This document shows positions 1 through 10,410 of a DNA stretch of 64,000 nt, piece by piece. How positions within the stretch are numbered: the stretch's first letter is position 1; every line of letters starts with the position of its first letter. The notes beneath the pieces were generated by a model, which saw nothing but the letters and a program-made list of their open reading frames with translations, was not told the DNA's origin and did no database searches. The translations under genes and the position numbers were made by a program. Where the stretch lies: positions 2,356,001 through 2,420,000 of the forward strand of contig OW203988.1 in the NCBI GenBank assembly GCA_934047225.1, written 5' to 3'. Source of the DNA: Ypsolopha sequella (lineage: Eukaryota > Arthropoda > Insecta > Lepidoptera > Ypsolophidae).

Positions 1-185
1 AAATTATCATTAACTTGTGTTTTGCTGACCAAATTGGCGACATATTGAAGAAGGGCAAAGTACCCGGAATAGAAGAGCTTGTATGACTAGATTGGTGGAT
101 GTAGAAGAGGCGAAAGAGGTGTGTCAGGATCGTAGCAGATGGAAATCTGTATGTGAGTATATGTATGTAACTTGTGTTTTGTCTG
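1..185 (+). pseudogene. RTE-type LINE, C-terminal ORF remnant
   Basis: Decayed 3' end of a non-LTR retrotransposon. One frame reads DQIGDILKKGK near 30-65. After a frame change, the usual tail of this family follows: an arginine-rich stretch, then T-R-L-V-D-V-E-E-A-K-E-V-C-Q-D-R, then W-K-S (about 80-150). Lepidopteran RTE elements end their polyprotein this way. At least seven more copies lie in this window, the longest at 20515-20870. Frameshifts between the segments show it is dead. The 5' part lies outside the window. Confidence 0.65.
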
Positions 186-313
186 CGACTCCGCCCAGTT
201 GATAAGAAACATTGCCCTAAGTTATTTTATTCCGATTTTTTTTGACTAGTATGGTCAGTATCAGTTCCCTTCACTCAAAGCGCAATCATATACAATGTTA
301 CATTAATTTATAA

Positions 314-522
314 AGCCAAATTCATACCGAAGACTCGGAAAGTGTTCTCTACAAACGCAAGCCCAGCCCCGAGCCATTTAGGTATTACACGTGAGGTCAA
401 CATTTTATTTTGCGAAATCAGAAAAAAGTGTTATACTCCTCACTTACCAAATCTTACCACTTCTATTACTTACCAACTTGGACTTACCAATCACTTACCG
501 AGCCTTCAGTATGAATTTGGCT
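314..522. mobile_element. MITE with agccaaattcatacc termini
   Basis: The left end reads agccaaattcataccgaag and the right end reads the reverse complement with one change (cttcagtatgaatttggct), giving about 19-bp inverted termini 209 bp apart. There is no coding capacity. The inner right part carries repeated 'acttacca' motifs. A related element with the same termini lies at 24096-24276. Confidence 0.6.
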
Positions 523-1725
523 GCATAAATTAATGTCACCTTACATACCCTAAAACCTTTAAGGCGATTACCGTCGCCAAATTAGCAGCTCGATATTTGT
601 CACTACAAATATCAACGGAAACGACATTGAAATAACGTTCATATCAGCGCGCAATGCATAGTAGCTGTTACGACGCTCGCTGCGTCCTTGATAGAGCGAA
701 ATAGGGGAAAATTATACTTTTCACTTGGACGTGATTACTCGATTGAATAATCTTATGTTATGTTTATAGCTATAAAGTTTATCTATTTATCAAAGCATAG
801 ATGAATTCAATCGGCCAAGCAACTCAGGAGCAGTAGGGAATTTGAGGTCAAAAAACACAATTCAGTAAAAAAAAAAAATCATGTAGAAGTTTTGGTGGCA
901 TGAAAAAGAAAACTGTTGCATATGTTGTCTAAGAGTTGATTATTCATAATACATTTTTTCATTATTTTTGGTTTGGCCATAAACGAGGAGTAGGCTTTAG
1001 AATGTACCCATTTGGCAATAGTAAGGGCCTTAATAAAAGACCCTCAAGCTATGAAATACTTACAAACAGACATACAGAGAGACAGACGTTGTTCAGAGAT
1101 GGCAACGCGTAAGGTTCCAAATTGATCGAGTGCCAATTTTCAGAAGGGTTACTAAGACTACAATATTGAATCGTTTTACCTTCAATTCTATTTTGCGGCA
1201 CTCCCAGTCGTGTTTTGGCAAACATATCCCATAAAGTGCACTCCCAATGACTCACTTTTCCCCGAATTCCGAATGAATCTCACTGCTTTTATTACAATTG
1301 ACGCCGTCGAATGATTTTTCTTGTGTACTTTGGCACAAAAACGGGCGTTACGTCTCTGTCGTTTGTAATCCTCAATCTAAATCAAAAGCTCAAAAAGTAA
1401 GCCCAGGGATTCTTTTTGGATTCATTGATTTTAAAGTAAGACCATAACATCATCAATGTTGGTGAAACTCAAAATATATGGACAACTTTTACTATTGAAT
1501 GTAATGTAATGGTTTGAGTTCACCAACAAACGCCAACAAACGCAAAAACAAACAAACCCTTTCATAAAATGCACGTTTTGTTACAACCCTCAACGGACTT
1601 TGTAACGTCAAAATACATGCACTATTTTCCTCTTAGAAGCTATCACACACGCTACATACTAGAGGCTAGTAACTAGACTAACTAAACCCTATACGATCAA
1701 AACAAGTGCACGCGGACACGCGCAT
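523..1725. other. No gene seen; AT-rich with one TTAAGGCGAT end
   Basis: A lone terminus of the TTAAGGCGAT MITE family starts at 559. The rest is AT-rich sequence with short chance frames on both strands. I see no recognisable gene, RNA or array. Confidence 0.5.
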
Positions 1726-2085
1726 TTGTTTACACATACAGCAATCGCGAAAAAAGCCGTAGTACTATACTTGCGCGAGGCTCGAGGGAGGACATGGAGG
1801 GGGGAATGGCATTCTACTACGATACGGACGATGGGTTCTTTTTTTGCTGCGTTCGGGTTGCCTTTTGACTCGGTCGCCGTTTTTTCGTTAGCGCCCAGTT
1901 TGGTGCGACCACTCCTTAAACAGTTATCCGAGAGAGGCAACCCCGTGGAATTGTTTTTAAATGAAGACTTGCGAGTTGCGTATGCGCGCGTAGTGCCTCA
2001 TTCGACGTATAAGGGTGCGCTTTCTGGAAATAATGAAAGGACTAAAGAAGATAGAATAGATGACTTAATAAGAAAGTTCGCTTAA
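1726..2085 (+). other. Unassigned 119-codon open frame
   Basis: A frame open for 119 codons, opening with ATG at 1726 and stopping at TAA 2083-2085. The first half lies in GC-richer sequence that is also open on the opposite strand (1689-1940), so openness alone is weak evidence. The last 45 residues look more protein-like: a charged tail with E-R-T-K-E-D-R-I-D-D-L-I-R-K-F. There is no signal peptide, membrane segment or family motif I recognise. It could be the end of a transposon or host exon, or chance. Confidence 0.2.
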
Positions 2086-3440
2086 CATACGATCATAAAC
2101 ATCATCTTTAATTAAAAACTGACTGCATAATTGGTTTATTTTACCAAGATCACCATATCCATCATAGATATTTTTATTCGTTTTATTTAAATTTAGTGTT
2201 GGTTTAGAACATAGATTAACGTTATGTCTTTATAAAACGAAGAAACTTAGTTACCCAAAAAGTATACCCACCCCATTTCGTAAAACGGTCGGTGAAAACT
2301 GTTCAAATTTAAGTTAAAATTTAAATTACAGTTATTCACTGACAAACATACTGTTTAGCACTCCTGAAACTTAAAAGAAACAATAACACTTTTCCGGGAC
2401 CGGAAAAACATACCAACTCAAAACTTGTAGTATCATAAAGCTTACTTTTAAGAACACGCTAAATTTATACAAAATATTTTCCTTTCAAAGAAGTCAAAGT
2501 TTTGGCCACGATTATTTGCCACGTCCTTACAAGCCATGGGAAATATTTTTAGAACCTATCCTATAAATGGCAGAGTGCTGACACAATAATGTATTGAGCG
2601 CAGCATACCTAGTCGGCAGAATCAATACGATCTTTTGTTCATCCCACAAGGCGAAGACACGACAAGCGCATCGCAGTACTATGTGGACTGCAGACACTAA
2701 AAGTGGGATATATTTACTTAGATTTCATACAAAGAATCATTTTCTTTGCTGTCTGTCATGCATGACATCCGGAGACGATGTTCTGAAAGTGGGGATCTTA
2801 AATATTATTTTTTACACCTTCTAAGGGGTGGTAATGAACAAGTAAACCCATTACACGTAAAAAAAAACAGTGAGCTTACGATTGGCCTCTACTGCGGCTG
2901 ATAAAAAGTATCGATGAGGTCTAGGATAAAATGCGCATGCCCAGAAAATGGAAATGTAAGCAGGCAAGGTGTTAAATCAGTCTGTCTAATGACAAAATCT
3001 ACGGAAGTCGGTAATGGACGAGTGACTGATATAACGCAACCTCCTGTAACCACTCTTTCGATCACTCTCCCTACAAGACGATAAATAAAGGTACTCCGTT
3101 TCTCAGCGATTGAAACAGCTCGGTTAGTCCAGTTGTCCAAAATCAATATCATGAACCGGCAGAAGCTTCGCCAAAAAGGTTGTGGATTCCCATAAAACCC
3201 TAAAAGTATAAATGAATTGCTGCGAAGTTTAAAAGTTCAAGGATGCATTCCTTTAGGTCGTATAAAGTCTAATGCAAATTTCATTTCCACTAATCAACCA
3301 AAAATGTATCAAAATCGTTCATGATTCACCAAGAAGCGAACATTCTTTGCTCTAATACTTTATTGACGACCTCGAGGTGGATTGTTATAATTTGAACATT
3401 TATAGAGCATGCGTGGTAGCAAATTTTTGTATAATTTTAG
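2086..3440. other. No gene seen; one RTE-related fragment
   Basis: Mostly AT-rich unassigned DNA. The stretch 2980-3080 (acggaagtcggtaatgg, then ctgtaaccactctttc) recurs at 57305-57370, directly upstream of an RTE tail, so it is probably an RTE or companion-repeat fragment. The short open frames here show no recognisable domain. Confidence 0.45.
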
Positions 3441-3785
3441 AGGGATTCCAGTGATTTTGTCGGGTCTAGACAGGGTTGCGTGTTTGATGGTACGTTACCC
3501 GATTTTGGAAATGTTTTAGAGTTCGATGACTTCACTTTTAGAGGTCAAAACACTGGTTGCCATGCAGATAAGGGAACTTTCACAGGACGGCAGCAATTTG
3601 AAGAAAAAAAAAGGGAATCCGGTGTGAAACTTTCTCTGATCAATAATCGAAATTATTCAAATGGTTCTACCATTCCGAAACTTGAATTATCGTTTTTTAT
3701 TTGGCTCCACGTCTTATTTTCAATGAGTTACCGTAGTAAGGAGTTTAAGATAAACAAACGTATACAAATCAATTCATGGTTCTAT
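3441..3785 (+). other. Exon-like open frame after a splice-acceptor-like site
   Basis: The frame opens immediately after a pyrimidine-rich run ending ttttag (3435-3440), whose TAG is the in-frame stop. This is how an internal or terminal exon would look. The first 60 codons read protein-like, for example V-F-D-G-T-L-P-D-F-G-N-V-L-E-F-D-D. A homopurine run follows, and then the MITE at 3786 continues the same frame to 3875 by chance. No family recognised and no clear GT donor. Fragment of an old transposon or gene, or chance. Confidence 0.25.
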
Positions 3786-4209
3786 TTAAGGCGATATGTA
3801 AAAGTTTTAGCGTCCCTGTTACTCCATATGCGAAAAAACCCTCAGTGTGAGAGGGACGGATTCGTGGAAAAATAGCAAAAAGTCGGTTTTTTATTATTAT
3901 AAAATGTACTAAAGATGCTATCAAAATTTCGTTTAACCAGGTCCTAGAAACCGTTAAAACCCATCTAATAAAATACAATTGCAGTACATATGTCATTCTA
4001 AATTGTCAGACCAGGAGAATTGGTGTCGAAAAAGACCCCATTTCAATAAATATTTCTATCGAGCCGAATTTCTCCAATTGCGTTTCTGTTTTAACAGATC
4101 CCTAGGAAAAGAATCCAAAAATAATATACTATTTTATCAAAATAATACATTATTTACTGAAGTAGGTATGCAAGTTCTTAAAGTGTCTTTTTTTTTCGTA
4201 GCGCCTTAA
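3786..4209 (+). mobile_element. TTAAGGCGAT-family MITE, full-length copy
   Basis: Bounded by TTAAGGCGATAT on the left and TAGCGCCTTAA on the right, so TTAA lies at both ends, either as target duplication or as terminal bases. It is 424 bp and non-coding. The left 110 bp (aaaagttttagcgtccctgt...) match the copy at 23229-23651 and, inverted, those at 36145-36510 and 53525-53962. TTAA at both ends would fit a piggyBac-type or PIF/Harbinger-type mover; I cannot decide which. Confidence 0.7.
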
Positions 4210-4376
4210 GTTTTTATTTACCATTCTAATAAAGAACCTTACGCTTCGTAGCACATTATAATCAGGTTTATCGCGATCAAATTTGATTAACTTACGCTTA
4301 TTTAGGTAATCCTTTTTAACAAAGTAGTAACATAATTTTTAAACTATTAAAACAAACATACTTTTGCTTTCTTTAG

Positions 4377-4582
4377 CGATCAAGCCAGTCGCTCTTACAC
4401 AGTCCCTAAAATGCGTGTTGGCATCTCCCACAGTACTAAAACGAGGTAGTGATGCGATTGTTATTTCGGATCTTAGAGGATTTTCGGATAATGGAAGGAA
4501 GAAAATTAATATGTGTGCCAAATTCCGTCAATATTGTTCCTACTTTCGAAAGCTTGAAAACGTATCATCATTGAACAGTTAA
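4377..4582 (+). other. Candidate terminal exon
   Basis: Preceded by a good acceptor-like tract (cttttgctttctttag, ending at 4376). The following frame is open for 68 codons to TAA at 4580 and has natural composition: a hydrophobic start (I-K-P-V-A-L-T-Q-S-L), then D-L-R-G-F-S-D-N-G-R-K-K and a C-x7-C pair. No domain recognised. A palindromic MITE begins about 20 bp after the stop. Host 3' exon, pseudogene or chance; no upstream exon was identified. Confidence 0.25.
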
Positions 4583-4600
4583 TAATAATTAAATTAAATT

Positions 4601-4853
4601 CTTCTTGAGTTAAAAGCACTTGTACAGTAGTTTCACTTTATTTATGTTTTCTCCCAACCGGTTTCGGATTTTACACCATTATCAAGGGAAGCAATTATCA
4701 TTGTTTACGTTGCGCAGAGCTGTGCCTGGAGTCAATGAAATGTATTTTAATTAACATCTTCCCTTGAAAATGGTGTAAAATTCGAAACCGGTTAGGAGAA
4801 AACATAAATAAAGTGAAACTAATGTAAACGTACAAGTGTTTTAACTGAAGATA
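4601..4853. mobile_element. Palindromic MITE (aaccggtttcgga family)
   Basis: Long inverted arms: the left contains aaaagcacttgtac and caaccggtttcggatttt, and the right holds their reverse complements (attcgaaaccggttagg, tacaagtgttttaact). The centre holds gtttacgttgcgcagagct. The same element with a nearly perfect palindrome lies at 43407-43730. The right arm supplies an AATAAA-like signal (aaataaagtgaaac). Confidence 0.7.
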
Positions 4854-5039
4854 TCTTTCAAGTTTCACCAAGTGCCAACAATAGCAAGTATAAATATTAT
4901 TAAATAAAATTCTTTTTTGCTATTAAAAACAAATTAGAAAATCGTTAGAATTGAATAGTTTTTCAGGTTTAGCTACCAAAAAAAGCATAAATGGTCGAAA
5001 TATTTAGTAAATACAGATAATATCGCCGTCTTCGAGTTT

Positions 5040-5260
5040 ACTTGAACAATCTGGCGTTTGTTTGTATGTATGTATGAATGTTTGTCCGACGATAACTCGA
5101 GTATCGTTGATCGGAACATCATGAAATTTGGTAAGCGAGTAAATGAGACAACAGAAATGTTGAAATTTGAACATTAGCCAAATCAGGATATGGGGTTGTA
5201 AGAGGTCTCTTATTAAATGACAACTTGCGTTTCTTCGTAATTTTTTCCTGGGTTTCTATT
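5040..5260 (+). repeat. Dispersed repeat, Helitron-like interior
   Basis: Contains a tgtatgtatgtatgaatgt run followed by cgataactcgagtatcg and atgaaatttggtaag, a motif order common in interiors of non-autonomous Helitrons of Lepidoptera. No termini were found. Confidence 0.3.
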
Positions 5261-5479
5261 TTTAAAGCTCAAAAGTATTTGCTCAGTCAATTTGTTTTTA
5301 AATTAATTCATTAATAAAGGCAGATAAACAGACGGACAAAGGTGAAAAAATATGAGGGACTTATTTACCCTTAACATTATGCAATAACAAAACAAAAAAT
5401 ATAATTATTATTAGGTAAATATATTTACAACAAATATATGTATTATTATTTGTATAACTTTATTACTATCTTGCATTCC

Positions 5480-5680
5480 TATATTTTATGTGTACACCGC
5501 CTCTTCTGAAATCCTTTCGTAAAATTTCTTCCGCCCAAAGGTCGTCTGGAAGAGATCGCCTTAAGCGATAAAGCCGCCTATTTGTACTTACCCTAATTGT
5601 ATTTTTAAGTTAAATGTTATTGTTTCTCTCTTTTGTGGTGTGACAATAAAGTTATATTGTATCGTATTTATTCTGTAATT
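5480..5680 (+). repeat. LINE 3' end with AATAAA
   Basis: Contains ccgcccaaaggtcgtctgg, agagatcgccttaagcgat and aaagccgcctatttgtac in order, then gtgacaataaagttat. This block is a very common 3' untranslated end of non-LTR elements in lepidopteran genomes. No coding part is left. Confidence 0.6.
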
Positions 5681-5689
5681 TATAGTGTG

Positions 5690-6255
5690 TTGACTGTGTT
5701 GTGTTGCCAATTATGGATCGGATATTCGGTATTAACCCGTGCCACATCACTAATCGATATCGATCGGTTTAATTAAAGCACGATTAAAGCCGATTATGGG
5801 ACCGTCAGCAAAAACGACCACTTCTGTCTCCTTTACCAAACTGTTTAATTAGAGATGTTTCAAAAACGTTTAAGTTGCTCTTCGGAATGGGAATGGATTG
5901 TTTTTCGTAAAGTTCAAGAACTCTGGACTTATTTTGTAACTTGTGCGAATTAAACTTTATTTAACTAGCTTCTTGCCCTCGTGGATATATTTTGTATGTC
6001 ATCCTTACGTAGTTAATGCTCAGATTCATGTCATCATAGCTTTTAGCCGTCTTGAGAAATTCTCTATTAACTGTAAAAACTGCAATAAAATTGATGTGTC
6101 AGTACAAGCGAAAAAACGCGCCGTATAAGAAGGACGATTAAGAGCGAAAGAGATTTTTTAACTTTATATATTTAAAAAAAGCCTTAGTAGTAAAATTTTC
6201 TTTTACCAAAATCTATATATTATTCCAACTAAATAAGTATGTTAAGGTTCATTAC
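5690..6255. other. No gene seen
   Basis: AT-rich. Contains a short palindromic cgatatcgatcg stretch at 5754-5766. I see nothing else to annotate. Confidence 0.4.
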
Positions 6256-6645
6256 ACGGTTCCTCTTTGTTAAACCATAAGAAAATTCTTTTTAAAAATC
6301 TCATTTCAATAATTATTTCCATTGAGGAAAATGTATCCAAATTTAATATATTTTCCAAAAATAAAACCCTAGATACTCATACAACAAATACCATAGAAAA
6401 TTGCATGAAACCCCACGATTATCAGATATGTCCCACCGTGATAGATGCTGAGCCGTATCGCCGTACTTTGGGCACAAAATATGAACCCACGTAATGCGAA
6501 CACAAATTTGAATACGTGACCTCCAGATTGGTGGTCGAGACGTTTGACCTACTAGACCCCAGAGGCGGTCAAGATGAAAGTTAAGCCAAATTCATGTATC
6601 TAGAAGGATAAAAATAATAAGAATAATTTTAAGGCGATCACATCA
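6256..6645. mobile_element. Diverged TTAAGGCGAT-type element
   Basis: The segment from cacggttcct (6256) through aatctcatttcaataat matches 27105-27200 (tggttcctattcgtc... aactcatttctacaat), and that copy ends in the tatcgccttaa terminus. Here the terminus-like ttttaaggcgatc lies at 6630-6642. The interior is non-coding. Confidence 0.45.
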
Positions 6646-6661
6646 CTTAACGGGACACGTG

Positions 6662-7217
6662 ACGCTAGAACATCAACAACACCAGGTTTTCAAGGGTTCA
6701 TTGGAAGACTAGGTCTTTCCTCATATTGAAGAAAATATATTTGATTTATCGATTTTTTTATCTAGGGATTCCACATATATACAATGTATTAAGATTTAAG
6801 CATTAAGTCCACCTGTTGTACATTAAACTGTGTTTTGGGCAAAAAAGAATTTAGAAAGAAAAAAAGAAAGATTTATACTTCTGTCAAAAAAAAAATGTTT
6901 TCCACCCTCTTTTTTTTGGTTTTCAAACGTTTGTTTCAAAAACGCGGTTCAGAGATCAACTTGACTTTTTTTTATAAAGTAGGCAATAGAAATATGAAGG
7001 TATATCACATAAATCCAATATTTTTTTCCCTACAAAATATTTCAGTATTAGCTAAAAACACACCAATTTGTTGTTTCGCTGCGTGATCACTAGTATCACG
7101 CGTCCAAGAACAAGAGGCCAAAGAGCCAACATATAATCGCCTCTATGAAAAGTAAATAAGTTCTTTGCCATTAGACTTATTGTGCTGGACGGGTAATAAA
7201 AAAGGTATGCCATCCGC
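6662..7217 (+). mobile_element. Element paired with the 36.6-37.1 kb copy
   Basis: Runs from gtgacgctagaacatc to tatgccatccgctta. The reverse complement of 36605-37083 matches it almost throughout, including ttcaagggttcattggaaga, the poly-A/poly-T runs and acacaccaatttgttgtttc. This copy has about 110 extra bases near 6770-6880. Neither copy codes. The right terminus runs straight into the 29-bp array. Confidence 0.65.
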
Positions 7218-7963
7218 TTAACACCTAACTACATAAGTCACATCACTTAACACCTAACTACATAAGTCACATCACTTAACACCTAACTACATAAGTCACA
7301 TCACTTAACACCTAACTACATAAGTCACATCACTTAACACCTAACTACATAAGTCACATCACTTAACACCTAACTACATAAGTCACATCACTTAACACCT
7401 AACTACATAAGTCACATCACTTAACACCTAGCTACATAAGTCACATCACTTAACACCTAGCTACATAAGTCACATCACTTAACACCTAACTACATAAGTC
7501 ACATCACTTAACACCTAACTACATAAGTCACATCACTTAACACCTAGCTACATAAGTCACATCACTTAACACCTAGCTACATAAGTCACATCACTTAACA
7601 CCTAGCTACATAAGTCACATCACTTAACACCTAGCTACATAAGTCACATCACTTAACACCTAGCTACATAAGTCACATCACTTAACACCTAGCTACATAA
7701 GTCACATCACTTAACACCTAGCTACATAAGTCACATCACTTAACACCTAACTACATAAGTCACATCACTTAACACCTAACTACATAAGTCACATCACTTA
7801 ACACCTAACTACATAAGTCACATCACTTAACACCTAACTACATAAGTCACATCACTTAACACCTAACTACATAAGTCACATCACTTAACACCTAGCTACA
7901 TAAGTCACATCACTTAACACCTAACTACATAAGTCACATCACTTAACACCTAGCTACATAAGC
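7218..7963. repeat. 29-bp minisatellite, about 26 copies
   Basis: Unit: ttaacacctaactacataag followed by tcacatcac. Units are almost identical. The one frequent variant (ctaac to ctagc) occurs in blocks rather than at random, showing recent amplification in groups. Flanks: the terminus of the 6662-7217 element on the left and unrelated AT-rich DNA on the right. Confidence 0.97.
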
Positions 7964-9160
7964 CTGACTTTGAAAAATGTAACGTTACTACAAATGAAGT
8001 TTTCAATTACATTTGAATCAATACCAAACAAAACTATCAGAAACATAGCTATTCGAATAATGTCATCAGCATAAGTAGTGTCTCAATATTAAAGAAACCG
8101 AAACATTTCTAATGCAAACATTATTTTCAATACCAAATATTTTATATCAATAGCGATACACATATTTACAGAGCACCTGATCAACTTGCCGACAATTAGA
8201 CAAAAGAAAGAGATGCTGATATAGAAACAGATGGAGTTGGAAAGAAAGGTGAAGGAACACTTGCTAAAACATCGAACCCTGATGAGAGTGAGGCAGGAAT
8301 ACAAATGAGAGGTGACAACAGATCGGAATCCTAAGCTGTGTTTCCTGATCCAATTAAAGAAATTCCTGTGATGATAGTATTTTGAAAAGTACAAGTAAGT
8401 TTCCAGCTATAAAATTATCATTCACCACTGGGAAACAAACAAATTTAGTAGATGGAGATAAATTGTCAAAACACTTGTTTAATTTATAATCGCAAGTTCA
8501 AATAATTCTAGATATATTTTAGAAATAGTTAATATACATATGTTTATTTTTGACCTTAAATATATACAATAAAACAGCAATACTAGGTACATAACAGCCG
8601 GAATAAAATTAAAATGATTATTAGTGGCTCCGAAGCTAATTTTCCAACTGTTATTACACATTTTGTATAAAAAGCTTCCAGAACACTTTTTTAAACGACG
8701 ACAAAAATGAGGTACATAATTGATAGCAGGGATTATGTTCGTTGTTAACCTTAACTTTAATAAAAAATAATATACTCGTATATTCTTGCACTAACGGGTT
8801 AAAAAAGAATGATTAAATTCAAATTCAAAGCTTTTGAAATATTATCGACTAAACATATCTGAAAAAGTAATACGTCATTACTCAGTGCTCTACACTACAA
8901 TGTTATTTATATTATTTGCTGTACTACGTATTGGTGTACGCTGTGTTTATCTGCTGCTTTTTTCCACTTATTTATTTAAAGGAAAGCCGCCAACAATGTA
9001 TGTCCATCTTTTGGTGCCTAACAAAGTACAAAGTGAGTACAAAAATGCCCACGTCTTTTACGATGTATACTAACATTATTAAACGAAATATAATTATTTT
9101 ATTTTATTATTATGTGCAAGTGCAAGTGATAGTTATGTTTCACTCTTTCTATTTAGTTAT
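7964..9160. other. Unassigned, decayed coding-like traces
   Basis: On the + strand about 8205-8330 one frame reads K-E-R-D-A-D-I-E-T-D-G-V-G-K-K-G-E-G, ending at a TAA. About 8345-8470 another frame reads P-D-P-I-K-E-I-P-V-M-I-V and later K-L-S-F-T-T-G-K-Q-T-N. These resemble an old, frameshifted coding sequence of unknown family. The rest is AT-rich. Confidence 0.2.
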
Positions 9161-9592
9161 ACAGGGTGACTGGAAATCTCTCGTGGGAAGAAACTACGAT
9201 TAATTTGGAGTGATTTGACCCCTATCACTTGGGGGTCGCAAATCCGTAATTTTCAAGATAATCGACATTCTTTGCTTTATTTATAAAATTGCGAAATTCG
9301 GCAAATAAAAAACGCAAAAAAAAATCTTGTTGTTTTTTGGCCTGAAATTTGGCATGAACTGATAGCTTACTGATTGATCAATCTCCTTAAGGCTAAAAAT
9401 CACTCAAATAATTGCAAAATCTTATGCTGCATGTCTAAAATCACGATAACAAAGAATTAAAATTGAACTTTAAAAATAAAAATTTCTCGAAAATGGTGGA
9501 TTTGCGACCCCCAAGTGACAGGGGTCAAATCACTCCAAATTAATCATAGTTTACTTCCACGAGAGGAATAAGAGCAATTTCCAGTCACCTGT
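9161..9592. mobile_element. Palindromic MITE, acagggtgactggaaat ends
   Basis: The left end acagggtgactggaaat and right end atttccagtcacctgt are inverted. The arms continue inward with tttggagtgatttgaccc and cttgggggtcgcaaatcc, matched by reverse complements at 9490-9545. The inner part is AT-rich and non-coding. The left end is preceded by TA. Confidence 0.8.
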
Positions 9593-9801
9593 CTACAGAC
9601 GCAAAACTTCATTCCACGGAAACTTTTCAAGTGTTGGCAACACAATTCGAAGTGTTGCCGAAGTGGGTTAAAAGGTGAACTGACATTACTGTAATTAGAG
9701 GTATGGATGGTCTGATGGAATTATTACAAGAAGGAATTTTGTTTACAATGGAGTTCAATCTTTTGCTGTATAGTTTTTGATAACTTTCATAAAAATATAA
9801 T

Positions 9802-10086
9802 GCTAAAGACACTACCTACTACTGAGTGTTGCTCCGTAAATCTCTCATTCCGAATTTTGTTTGTTTCGTTGATTTTCTAGTTCAGTGTGTCATACAAATG
9901 TTACATTGTGCCAAAAATAATAAAATTCTTCAAACATTTGACTTTGAACCATTTGTTCTTTATGTAGAAGAGATCTGTGGAGAATGCAAACAATTATTTG
10001 ATCAAAATCACCTGTTTTGTGTTAGACTTGATGAAAATTATTACTATGTTTTACAATCCACAATTTATGTAAATCTAGGTTTGTGA
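9802..10086 (+). other. Candidate coding frame with a C-x2-C pair
   Basis: An open frame with natural composition: from ATG at 9898 it reads M-L-H-C-A-K-N-N-K-I-L-Q-T-F-D-F, later E-E-I-C-G-E-C-K-Q-L-F-D, then V-R-L-D-E-N-Y-Y-Y-V-L-Q, with TGA at 10084-10086. A splice-acceptor-like tract (gttgattttctag) ends at 9880. A possible upstream piece, M-D-G-L-M-E-L-L-Q-E-G-I, starts near 9701 but the phases do not join simply. The flanking MITEs at 9161 and 10149 are unrelated. Family unknown; perhaps a real exon or an old transposon gene. Confidence 0.35.
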
Positions 10087-10148
10087 AACAAATATAAATC
10101 GATTCTTGATATTTATATAATACAATAATTATTTTTTTCGTTTTTATG

Positions 10149-10410
10149 CAAGGTGACTTTTTGATCATCGTCCAAATTCATACTGGAGGCTTGATAAGTG
10201 ATCAGTATCTTGGATCAATAACAATTTTTGTGAAATTCGTAAAATGAAATTTCGGCTTCCCATACAAATTCACTTTCAGTCCCGAGTGAATCACTATGGG
10301 GACTCGAAATTTAATTTTACGAATTTCACAAAAATTGTTATTGATCCATGATACTGATCACTTACCAAGCCACCAGTATGAATTTGGACGATGATCAAAA
10401 AGTCACCTTG
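10149..10410. mobile_element. Palindromic MITE, caaggtgactttttgatc ends
   Basis: Near-perfect inverted repeat of about 110-bp arms: caaggtgactttttgatca, tcgtccaaattcatactgg and so on inward, mirrored at the right end. The centre is tcccgagtgaatcactatgg. Other copies are at 13294-13556 and (right half) 45440-45584. Confidence 0.9.

Noticed and set aside
3769..4209. Open frames of 75-76 codons on both strands
   Set aside because: They fall within the TTAAGGCGAT MITE and are not conserved in the other copies.
5754..5770. cgatatcgatcg palindrome as an origin or operator
   Set aside because: Short self-complementary string with no supporting context.
7218..7963. CRISPR-like regular repeats
   Set aside because: The repeats are directly joined with no unique spacers and the genome is eukaryotic.
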